Shown here: positions 54,233 to 62,200 of the stretch, one piece after another
How the letters are laid out: each line of letters opens with the position of its first letter
How positions within the stretch are numbered: position 1 is the first letter of the stretch
Assembly: GCF_020010925.1 (NCBI RefSeq)
Contig: NZ_JAGJBZ010000001.1
Location: 2,542,001 to 2,606,000, forward strand
From: Streptomyces griseiscabiei
GTDB taxonomy: Bacteria; Actinomycetota; Actinomycetes; Streptomycetales; Streptomycetaceae
Reading direction: 5' to 3'
Length of the DNA: 64,000 bases
Position numbers and translations under genes: made by a program
Notes under the pieces: generated by a model
What the model saw: the letters and a program-made list of their open reading frames with translations, nothing else
Told to the model about the DNA's origin: nothing
Databases searched by the model: none

Positions 54233-55143
54233 CCCCTCCTTCCATCCCATACATCGAGCAGACGTCCGGTCGTGGAGCCGCCCGTGCGGCGCGCCGTCGG
54301 CGTGGACGGAACGACGGCGCTGTGCGCCGACCGGGAAAGACGACCTACGTCATCCTCACTCTGGTCGCGCTCATTTCGATCTTCCCGCTCTACTACGCGC
54401 TCCTGCTCGCGTCCTCGACGTCGGCAGAGGTCGCGCAGAACCCGATCCCCTCGCCGATCCCGGGCGGGCAGCTGGCCGACAATCTCACGCGGGTCTTCGA
54501 GTCGGACATCGACCTGCCGCGCGCGGTCTGGAACTCGGTCTTCGTCTCGGTGACAACGGCCCTCGCCGTCGTGTTGGTGTCCACGTTGGCCGGCTTCGCC
54601 TTCTCGAAGCTCCGGTTCAAGGGACGTGCCGGCCTCCTCACATTCGTGGTGGGCACCATGGCGGTACCCACTCAGCTCGGGGTCGTGCCGTTGTTCATCG
54701 TCATGCGCGAGATGGGCCTGACGGGAAGCCTCTGGGCGGTCATCATCCCCGGTATCGCCTCCGCCTTCGGCGTGTTCTGGATGACGCAGTACCTCCAGTC
54801 GGCGCTGCCCTATGAGCTCATCGAGGCAGCCCGCATCGACGGGGCATCAACGTTCCGGATCTTCCGCTCCATCGTGCTGCCGGCCGCCAGGCCCGCGGCC
54901 GCCATGCTGGGCCTGTTCACCTTCATCGGGGCGTGGACCCAGTACTTCTGGCCGTCGATCGTGCTCGGCACGACCAATCCGACACTCCCCGTCGCGCTGC
55001 AACTGCTGCAGGCCGGGTTCTTCAAGGACATCCCCCTCATCATGACCGGCGTTCTCGTGTCCGTGGTGCCGCTTCTCGTGCTGTTCGCCGTACTCGGCAG
55101 GCAGTTGGTCGCAGGCGTCATGCAGGGAGCCGTCAAGGGGTGA
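54229..55143 (+). CDS. Carbohydrate ABC transporter permease (CebG-like)
   Basis: A 304-residue permease starting at GTG 54229 inside the preceding stop (GTGA). An arginine-rich cytoplasmic tail precedes six helices. The EAA loop is IEAARIDGASTFRIFRSIVLP and the end is LVAGVMQGAVKG. It completes the importer; the ATPase is presumably a shared MsiK. Confidence 0.92.
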   Translation: MTPPSIPYIEQTSGRGAARAARRRRGRNDGAVRRPGKTTYVILTLVALISIFPLYYALLLASSTSAEVAQNPIPSPIPGGQLADNLTRVFESDIDLPRAVWNSVFVSVTTALAVVLVSTLAGFAFSKLRFKGRAGLLTFVVGTMAVPTQLGVVPLFIVMREMGLTGSLWAVIIPGIASAFGVFWMTQYLQSALPYELIEAARIDGASTFRIFRSIVLPAARPAAAMLGLFTFIGAWTQYFWPSIVLGTTNPTLPVALQLLQAGFFKDIPLIMTGVLVSVVPLLVLFAVLGRQLVAGVMQGAVKG

Positions 55144-55270
55144 CCCGCCCGCACCGCACTGCCGGACCGGGACATGTGCCGGTGCACTGACACGGTGCAC
55201 GGCCCCGACCGCCCCGAGGGGGCCTGCACCCAGGCCCCGGGAACGAAATCGAGAGGAACTCCCACCACTC

Positions 55271-57106
55271 ATGCCTGCGACGACTGCATCGGGCAGTACC
55301 ACCTTCCGCGATCTCAACGGCAACGGGCGCATGGAGCCCTACGAGAACCCGCGGCTCAGCGCCGAGGAACGCACGGAAGATCTGTTGACCCGGCTCTCGC
55401 TCGAAGAGAAAGTCGGTCTGCTCTTCCACACAGTCATCGAGATGGGCCCGGGAGGCACCGTCCTCGAAGAGCCCGGTGCGATCAGCAAGTCACCCACCAG
55501 CGAGGTGATCCTGGGCAGGGGGATCAGCCACTTCAACACGCACCGAATCGAAGACCCTCGGGCAGCCGCACGGTGGCACAACGCGATCCAGCGGCTCGCA
55601 GAGAAGACCCCGCACGGCATCCCGGTCACGATTTCCAGCGACCCTCGACACGGATTCCTGGAGAACATCGGGGCTTCCTTCACTGCAGGTCCGTTCTCGC
55701 AGTGGCCCGACGCCCTCGGCCTTGCGGCACTGCGCGACCCGGACACCGTGCGCGAGTTCGCGCGCCGGGTGCGCGAGGAGTACCGCGCCGTCGGCATCCG
55801 CATGGCACTGCATCCTCAGGTCGACCTCGCCAGCGAACCCCGCTGGGCACGCCAACTCCAGACGTTCGGCGCCGACACCGATCTCGTGGTCGCCTACACG
55901 CGCGCGTACCTCGAAGGTTTCCAGGGCGCGGCGCTCGACTCAACGAGCATCGCCTGCGTCACCAAGCACTTCCCCGGCGGCGGCGCGCAGCTGGACGGCG
56001 AGGATGCGCACTTCCCGTACGGTCGCGAGCAGGTCTACCCGGGTGGTGCGTTCGAGGAGCACCTCCGTCCGTTCGTCACCGCCGTCGAGCACGGCACCGC
56101 CGCGGTCATGCCCTACTACGGCATGCCGGTCGGTCTTGAGATCGACGGCGAACCGATCGAGGAGGTCGGGTTCGGGTACAACAAGCAGATCCTCACCGGG
56201 CTGCTGCGCGAGCGGCTGGGCTTCGACGGGCTGATCGTCACGGACTGGGAGCTGGTGAACGACAACCACGTCGGGGACCAGGTCCTGCCCGCACGCGCGT
56301 GGGGGGTTGAAGAGCTCGACGCCCGCGAGCGCATGGTCAAGATCCTCAATGCCGGCGCGGACCAGTTCGGCGGTGAACAGTGCACGGATCTCCTGCTTGA
56401 GCTCGTACGGGATGGCGTCGTCCCGGAGAGCAGGATCGACGAGTCGGCGCGCCGCGTCCTGCTGATCAAGTTCCGGCTCGGTCTGTTCGACAACCCTTTC
56501 ATCGACGAAGATGCCGCCGTGGCCGTTGTGGGCAACGCCGAGACCCGGCGGGTCGCCCTGGAGACACAGTCCCGTTCCGTCACCGTCCTGAAGAACTCCG
56601 TGGTCGAAGGAAGGCCAGTGCTTCCGCTCGCCGTGGGCGCGCGCTTGTACGCGGAGGGGATCGATCCGGAGGTCCTCGGCCGGGAGTTCACCCCCGTGAC
56701 GACGCCGCAGGAGGCAGAACTGGCCATCGTGCGCATCGACGCACCGTTCGAGCCGCGGGACGACCTGTTCCTGGAGTCGTATTTCCACCAGGGGTCTCTT
56801 GACCTGCCCCCCGGCCTCGTACACCGACTGCGTAGGATCGCCCACTACGCCCCGCTGATCGTGGATGTCGCCTTGGACCGCCCGGCCATCCTCACGCCGC
56901 TCGTCGACGCGCTCGCCGGACTGACCGTCACCTTCGGTGTCTCGGATGACGCTCTGCTCACCGCCCTCACCGGCCGCATCGCTCCGGAGGGCAAACTTCC
57001 CGTCGAGCTTCCGCGGTCGATGCAGGCCGTACGAGAGTCCGCGCCGGACGCGCTGGCGGACACCGCCGACCCGCTGTTCCCCCTGGGATCGGGGCTGGAG
57101 ATCTGA
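55271..57106 (+). CDS. GH3 glycosidase (beta-glucosidase/xylosidase-like)
   Basis: A 611-residue cytoplasmic enzyme. The start MPATTASGSTTFRDLNGNGR, then AEERTEDLLTRLSLEEKVGL, is typical of one GH3 branch. The nucleophile Asp is in GFDGLIVTDWELVND. CVTKHFPGGGAQLDGEDAHF is the conserved Lys-His barrel motif. The C-terminal alpha/beta domain is shorter than usual and no fibronectin-like domain follows. It follows the importer by 127 nt. Specificity within GH3 cannot be read by eye. Confidence 0.9.
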   Translation: MPATTASGSTTFRDLNGNGRMEPYENPRLSAEERTEDLLTRLSLEEKVGLLFHTVIEMGPGGTVLEEPGAISKSPTSEVILGRGISHFNTHRIEDPRAAARWHNAIQRLAEKTPHGIPVTISSDPRHGFLENIGASFTAGPFSQWPDALGLAALRDPDTVREFARRVREEYRAVGIRMALHPQVDLASEPRWARQLQTFGADTDLVVAYTRAYLEGFQGAALDSTSIACVTKHFPGGGAQLDGEDAHFPYGREQVYPGGAFEEHLRPFVTAVEHGTAAVMPYYGMPVGLEIDGEPIEEVGFGYNKQILTGLLRERLGFDGLIVTDWELVNDNHVGDQVLPARAWGVEELDARERMVKILNAGADQFGGEQCTDLLLELVRDGVVPESRIDESARRVLLIKFRLGLFDNPFIDEDAAVAVVGNAETRRVALETQSRSVTVLKNSVVEGRPVLPLAVGARLYAEGIDPEVLGREFTPVTTPQEAELAIVRIDAPFEPRDDLFLESYFHQGSLDLPPGLVHRLRRIAHYAPLIVDVALDRPAILTPLVDALAGLTVTFGVSDDALLTALTGRIAPEGKLPVELPRSMQAVRESAPDALADTADPLFPLGSGLEI

Positions 57107-57149
57107 TGTCCCGTTCGTGGAACCCGCACTCGCACAGAAGGATCACGTC

Positions 57150-59567
57150 ATGACCGACGCACGTTCCCGCGCCATCGAGTTGCTCGGTCGCATGACCCTG
57201 CACGAAAAGGTCGCGCAGCTGACGTCGCTGATCCCGACAATGCTCTTCGACGCCAAAGGCATCCGCCCGGACGTCGCCGCGGCCAAGCTGGCGAATGGCA
57301 TCGGCTACATCGAACCGCACATGGGGGGCTTTCCGGCGAACGCGGCCGAACTCGCCCGGCTCAACAACGCGGTACAGCGCCACCTGGTCGAGAACACCCG
57401 CCTGGGCATTCCCGCGATCATGCACATCGAGGCGCTGAACGGTGTGAACGCCCCCACCTTCACATCCTTCCCCACCGCGATCGCCCTCGCGGCCACCTGG
57501 GACACCACCGGGGTGGGCGAGATGGCCGCACTGACCCGTCGGCAGATGCGATCCGTGGGCCTGCACCACGCCCTGTCGCCGCTGCTCGACATCGCCCGCG
57601 ACGCGCGATGGGGCCGAGTTCACGAGACGTACGGCGAGGATCCATACCTGGTCAGCGCGCTGGGAGTGTCCTTCGTACGCAATCTTCAAGGCGAGTCGCT
57701 GCTGGACGGGGTCATCGCCACCGGCAAGCACTTCCTCGGCTACGCAATGAGTGAGGCCGGTCTCAACATGGCGACCGTGCCGATGGGAGCGCGCGAGCTG
57801 CGGGAGGTGTACGCGCGCCCCTTCGCCGCCGCCATCCAGCTCGCGGGACTGGGCTCGATCATGAACTCGCTCGCCGACTGGGACGGAGTGCCCGCTGCCG
57901 CCGACCCTCGGGTGTTCCGCAAGATGTTGCGCGACCAACTCGGGTTCAACGGCACCGTCGTGTCGGACTGGCTGTCGATCGAGAACCTCGTGACCCATCA
58001 TCGCGCCGCGCGCGATGCACGCGAAGCGGGCGTGCTCGGCATGCGGGCCGGCATCGACGTGGAAATGCCCGAGCCGTTCGGCTACGGCGACAACCTCGTC
58101 GAGGCCGTCCGCGACGGCGAGATTCCCGAAACGACCGTCGACGAGTCGGTCCTCCGCGTACTGACGCACAAGTTCCAACTGGGCCTGTTCGAGAACCCCT
58201 ACGTGGAAACCGACCCGGTGGAGATCATGTCCGTGGCGCAGGAGGGCCGCGACCTCTCCCTGCGTCTTGCGCGCGAGTCCGTCACGCTCCTCAAGAACGA
58301 CGACGGGGTGCTCCCACTCAGCGGCGCCCCGCGCATCGCGGTCGTCGGACCTCATGCCGAGGCTGTGGGCACGGCCTTCGCCCCGTACACCTTCCCCTCC
58401 TTCATCGAGCTGACCCGAGCACTGCTGAACGGCAAGACGAGTTCCATGGTCGGTGTCGAAAACCTCGACTCCTTCGGCCCCGACGACGCCTACGTGCACG
58501 AGGAGATCGGCGACCTGCTCGCCATGAGCGAGGACGAGTTCGCGAGGTCGCGCTACGAAGCGGTCTCCCTGGCGGACGCCCTCCAAGCCGCGCTACCCGA
58601 CTCCGAAATCCTCGTCGCAACTGGATGCGGAGTCACCGACGGGGCCGAGGGGATCGGCGCGGCAGTCGACGTCGCGCGTGATGCGGATGTCGTGGTCCTG
58701 GCACTGGGCGGCGTGGCGCGATGGTTCTTCGGTGAACGGACGGAGGGTGAGGGTGCGGACACCGCCGATGTGACGCTGCCGGATGTACAGCGTCGGCTCG
58801 TGCACGAGATCGCCGCGCTCGGCAAGACGACCGTCGGCGTGATCTTCTCGGGCCGCCCTCTCGCCCTTGGTGACGTCGAGCCCGAGCTCGACGCCATCCT
58901 GCTCGGGTACTACGGCTCGCAGTTCGGCACACCTGCCGTCGCGGAGATCCTCAGCGGCACGGCCGAGCCGCAGGGCCGCCTGCCGTACACGATCCCCCGC
59001 TCCAGCGGTCAGGTCCCCCTCCATGCGGGCCAGCGGTTCGGCAGCGGATACCGCCGTCGGGAAGGCGATCCGCACGGCGGATACGTGGACGAGTCCGCGG
59101 CACCGCTCTACCCGTTCGGGCACGGCCTGACGTATACCGAATTCGTCTACTCCGACCTCCAGCTGAGCAGCACGTCGATCGCACCCGACCGCACCGTCGA
59201 GGTCACCGCGACCGTCACGAACACGGGCGACCGCCCAGGCGTAGAACTCATGCAGCTCTACGTCGAGGACGATGCGCCCGGCGTGTCGAGGCCGGCGCTC
59301 CAGCTCGCGGGGTTCCATCGCCTCGAACTGCAGCCAGGGGATCAGGCGACGGTGAGATTCGCTCTGGAACTCCCGCTGCTGGCCTACCTGTCCCTGGACG
59401 ACAGATGGGTCGTGGATCCGGGCCCGATGTGGATCTCGGTCGGCTCGTCGTCGAGTGACCTTCGCCTGCGCGGTCGCCTGGACGTCGTCGGTGACACCGT
59501 GGACGTCACGCGACGGAGGGTGTACCTGACCCACTCTGCACGGACCGCTCCTACGACGGGAACGTGA
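57150..59567 (+). CDS. GH3 beta-glycosidase with fibronectin-like C-terminal domain
   Basis: An 805-residue cytoplasmic enzyme. The ATG at 57150 has AGAAGGA upstream, 44 nt after the previous GH3 stop. Domain order is TIM barrel (nucleophile Asp in NGTVVSDWLSIENLV; Lys-His in IATGKHFLGYA), alpha/beta sandwich (ESVTLLKNDDGVLPL, GRLPYTIPRS), then a fibronectin type III-like domain (VTNTGDRPGVELMQLYV). GH3 enzymes of this architecture include beta-glucosidases and beta-xylosidases. Two different GH3 enzymes in one operon suggest removal of two different sugars. Confidence 0.92.
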   Translation: MTDARSRAIELLGRMTLHEKVAQLTSLIPTMLFDAKGIRPDVAAAKLANGIGYIEPHMGGFPANAAELARLNNAVQRHLVENTRLGIPAIMHIEALNGVNAPTFTSFPTAIALAATWDTTGVGEMAALTRRQMRSVGLHHALSPLLDIARDARWGRVHETYGEDPYLVSALGVSFVRNLQGESLLDGVIATGKHFLGYAMSEAGLNMATVPMGARELREVYARPFAAAIQLAGLGSIMNSLADWDGVPAAADPRVFRKMLRDQLGFNGTVVSDWLSIENLVTHHRAARDAREAGVLGMRAGIDVEMPEPFGYGDNLVEAVRDGEIPETTVDESVLRVLTHKFQLGLFENPYVETDPVEIMSVAQEGRDLSLRLARESVTLLKNDDGVLPLSGAPRIAVVGPHAEAVGTAFAPYTFPSFIELTRALLNGKTSSMVGVENLDSFGPDDAYVHEEIGDLLAMSEDEFARSRYEAVSLADALQAALPDSEILVATGCGVTDGAEGIGAAVDVARDADVVVLALGGVARWFFGERTEGEGADTADVTLPDVQRRLVHEIAALGKTTVGVIFSGRPLALGDVEPELDAILLGYYGSQFGTPAVAEILSGTAEPQGRLPYTIPRSSGQVPLHAGQRFGSGYRRREGDPHGGYVDESAAPLYPFGHGLTYTEFVYSDLQLSSTSIAPDRTVEVTATVTNTGDRPGVELMQLYVEDDAPGVSRPALQLAGFHRLELQPGDQATVRFALELPLLAYLSLDDRWVVDPGPMWISVGSSSSDLRLRGRLDVVGDTVDVTRRRVYLTHSARTAPTTGT

Positions 59568-59593
59568 CACGCGAGACCGCCGCCCCGCCAGCA

Positions 59594-59631
59594 GCCCGTG
59601 GGGAGCGGACCTGACACCGCTCCCCACGGGC
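59594..59631 (+). terminator. 15-bp perfect hairpin after the GH3 pair
   Basis: GCCCGTGGGGAGCGG (59594-59608) and its complement (59617-59631), 8-nt loop, 26 nt after the stop. It ends the importer/GH3 operon; the next gene may have its own promoter. Confidence 0.85.
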
Positions 59632-59767
59632 CTTCGCCTGGCCAACTATCCGGCATCGCGCCGCACCCCTGGGACGGCGATGGCTGAGAGCGCCGGCAGC
59701 GACCTGGCGCCGTCCGCCGCCCTCGCCCGAAGACACCGCTCAACCGGAAGACATCGATGGGAGCCCC

Positions 59768-61381
59768 TTGCAACACCACGGCATAGACCAGGCCACGGGC
59801 CAGCTGATCGTCGGCGGTACGCCGTACCTGATCCGCGGCATCGAGGTCCACAACTCCACCTCGTCCCACGCCGACTACCTGGAACCCGTGTGGAAGCGGT
59901 GTGCGGACGCAGCGGTCAACACCGTTCTTGCACCGGTCAGTTGGGAGCTTGTGGAACCGACGGAGGGAGAGTTCGACTTTCACTTGGTCGACGCCATGCT
60001 CTCCGGTGCGCGCGACCACGAGCTCAAGCTGGTGCTTCTCTGGTTCGGCAGCTGGAAGAACGCTTCGTCGAGCTACGTGCCGGCCTGGGTCAAGCTCGAT
60101 CCGGTCCGTTTTCCGCTGCAGGTCGACGAGGCCGGCGATCCGCTGGACAACCTCAGCCCGTTCTCCACGAACAACCGCGACGCCGACGCGGCCGCTTTCG
60201 CGGCCTTCATGGAGCACCTCGCACGCGTCGACGGCCGCGAGAAGACCGTGATCATGGTGCAGGTCGAGAACGAGGTCGGGCTGCTCGGGGCACCGCGCTC
60301 CTACGGAGCGGACGCGGCAGCCGCATGGGCGGCTCCCGTTCCGGCAGCCCTTGCGGAAGCACTGCGCAACGGAGCCTCCCCGTACGTCCAGGCCCCGGAC
60401 GAGCCGTCCACCCCGACGTGGGACCTCCTGACGGGCGACTCCGACCGGAAGGCCGAGTTGTTCATGGCCTGGCACTACGCCTGCTACATCGAGCACGTCG
60501 CCGCCGCAGGCCTGGCCCGCTACGACATCCCGCTGTTCGCCAACGCCTGGCTGGACTCGAGCGTGCCGAACGGATCGGAGTCCGCGAACATCGCCGTCGC
60601 CGGCGGCAGCGCGCCGGGGGTGTTCCCCAGTGGGGGGCCACTACCGCATGTCAGCGCTGCCTGGAAGCTGGCCGCTCCCTCGCTCGCGTTCCTCGCCCCA
60701 GACGTGTACTTCGGCGACTTCGACATCCCGTTCAAGCGCTACGCGGACACGAACACCACCTTGTTCGTGCCCGAGATGCGCGCCGACTGCCACGGGGTCT
60801 CGCACAGCTTCCTCGCCATCGGACAGTACGGTGCCATCGGGGTCTCGCCGTTCGGCTTCGACTCCCTCGACGATGACCGCACGGTGGAGCTGCGCCGTAT
60901 CTATGCGCAGCTCGCGGCGCTGGAGAACGACATCCTTGCCGCACAGCCGCGAGGGCGCGTGCGCGGCTTCCGGGTCCCGGCCTCCAAGGAGGAGACGTTC
61001 GCCCTCGGCAAGTACGAGTTCGTGATCAGGGCCTATCCGGAACACGGCAACGGCGAGCGGTTCGGCTATGGGCTCCTGCTGCAGTTCGACGACGACGTGT
61101 TCATCGCCGTCGGCGACAACTTCACGGTCTGCCCGCGCTCGCCGGACGGCCGGCCGGTGGCCATCTTGCAGGCGGACGAACTCGTGGCAGGCACGGGCCG
61201 GCTCCGTCCGCGAAGGCGCCTCAATGGTGACGAGACGTTGTCCGGCACCGGCATCAGGATCGCGGAGCACCCGGCCCCGATGCACGGTTTCATGGCGACC
61301 AGCGGGATCCCGTCAGGGGTGGTGAGGTTCTCGCTGTACTTCCCCGGGGCGCCGAGGGGCACCGCCGCCCCGGACTACTGA
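59768..61381 (+). CDS. GH35-like beta-galactosidase with DUF5597-type C-terminus
   Basis: A 537-residue cytoplasmic TIM-barrel enzyme. VHNSTSSHADYLEPVWKR and TVLAPVSWELVEPTEGEFDF are the usual barrel start. The acid/base Glu is in IMVQVENEVGLLG and the nucleophile Glu in TLFVPEMRAD. The C-terminal third, ending HGFMATSGIPSGVVRFSLYF, fits DUF5597. TTG start with GGGAG 5 nt upstream. Beta-galactosidase is the main activity of such proteins. It overlaps the convergent SDR gene by 7 nt. Confidence 0.88.
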   Translation: MQHHGIDQATGQLIVGGTPYLIRGIEVHNSTSSHADYLEPVWKRCADAAVNTVLAPVSWELVEPTEGEFDFHLVDAMLSGARDHELKLVLLWFGSWKNASSSYVPAWVKLDPVRFPLQVDEAGDPLDNLSPFSTNNRDADAAAFAAFMEHLARVDGREKTVIMVQVENEVGLLGAPRSYGADAAAAWAAPVPAALAEALRNGASPYVQAPDEPSTPTWDLLTGDSDRKAELFMAWHYACYIEHVAAAGLARYDIPLFANAWLDSSVPNGSESANIAVAGGSAPGVFPSGGPLPHVSAAWKLAAPSLAFLAPDVYFGDFDIPFKRYADTNTTLFVPEMRADCHGVSHSFLAIGQYGAIGVSPFGFDSLDDDRTVELRRIYAQLAALENDILAAQPRGRVRGFRVPASKEETFALGKYEFVIRAYPEHGNGERFGYGLLLQFDDDVFIAVGDNFTVCPRSPDGRPVAILQADELVAGTGRLRPRRRLNGDETLSGTGIRIAEHPAPMHGFMATSGIPSGVVRFSLYFPGAPRGTAAPDY

Positions 61382-62145
61382 TGGGTGCCGCCGTCAATAC
61401 GGATCTCCGTGCCGGAGATGAAGGCGCCGTCGTCGGAGATGAGCGTGGCCACGACTGCTGCCACCACCTCCGGCGACCCGTAGCGCTCCCGGACTGCGGG
61501 AGTGAGCTTCGCGAAGAGGCTCCAGTCGGTGTCCTCCGGCACCAGTGACGCGAAGTTCTCGGTCATGGCGCTGACGATGCCGCCAGGGCAGATGTTTACC
61601 GCGCGCAAGCCCTGCTTGGCGTACTCCTGGGCGATGCTGTGCGTGAAGGACAGGATCCCGCCCTTGCTGGCGGAGTACGCGGCCAGGAACGGATGGGCGA
61701 ACTGGGCTGACGTGGAGCTGAAGTTGACCACGACGCCGTTACCCGTCTCCAGCAGCGCGGGCAACGCGGCCCGGGTGACCAGGAACGTGCCCGTGAGGTT
61801 CACGGCAAGGACGCGGTTCCACAGCTCGAGCGAGCACTGGTGTGTATGCGCTCCGCGCAGCATGCCGGCGATGTTCACGAGCGCGTCGAGCCCGCCGAGG
61901 GTGGCAATCGTTTCACCCACGACGTCGACGACCGCGTCCGCGTCCGCCACGTCCAGCGCCGCGGTGACGAGCCGCTCGCCGGTGCCGGCCTTCGCGGCCA
62001 GGCCGGCGGTCCCGCTGAGCCCCTCTTCCTCGATGTCCGTCGCGACGACCGCCGCTCCTTCCTCGAGCAGCCTCAACGTCGTCGAGCGTCCGATGCCCGA
62101 AGCGGCTCCGGTGACGAACACGCGTCTGCTGCTGAGTCGTTCCAT
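61375..62145 (-). CDS. Short-chain dehydrogenase/reductase
   Basis: A 256-residue classical SDR. The cofactor motif is VFVTGAASGIGRSTT (T-G-x3-G-x-G). VNIAGML is the NAG-like motif. The catalytic Ser is in NFSSTSAQF, and Tyr/Lys are in AAYSASKGGIL. The end FISGTEIRIDGGTHQ is standard. D-I in VVATDIEEEG after strand 2 favours NAD. It sits in the glycosidase island, so it could act on a sugar or on a steroid aglycone hydroxyl. Both are inference. Confidence 0.92.
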   Translation of the reverse strand: MERLSSRRVFVTGAASGIGRSTTLRLLEEGAAVVATDIEEEGLSGTAGLAAKAGTGERLVTAALDVADADAVVDVVGETIATLGGLDALVNIAGMLRGAHTHQCSLELWNRVLAVNLTGTFLVTRAALPALLETGNGVVVNFSSTSAQFAHPFLAAYSASKGGILSFTHSIAQEYAKQGLRAVNICPGGIVSAMTENFASLVPEDTDWSLFAKLTPAVRERYGSPEVVAAVVATLISDDGAFISGTEIRIDGGTHQ

Positions 62146-62200
62146 GAGGTTCCTCCAGGTCTCGACGGTGCGCTTGCCCTGGCCGCGAATCGCCGCCCGC

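Noticed and set aside
49046..57149. CebR-type operator TGGGAGCGCTCCCA before the CebEFG-like importer and glucosidases
   Set aside because: I did not find this 14-mer in the upstream regions, so control by the classical cellobiose repressor is not supported.
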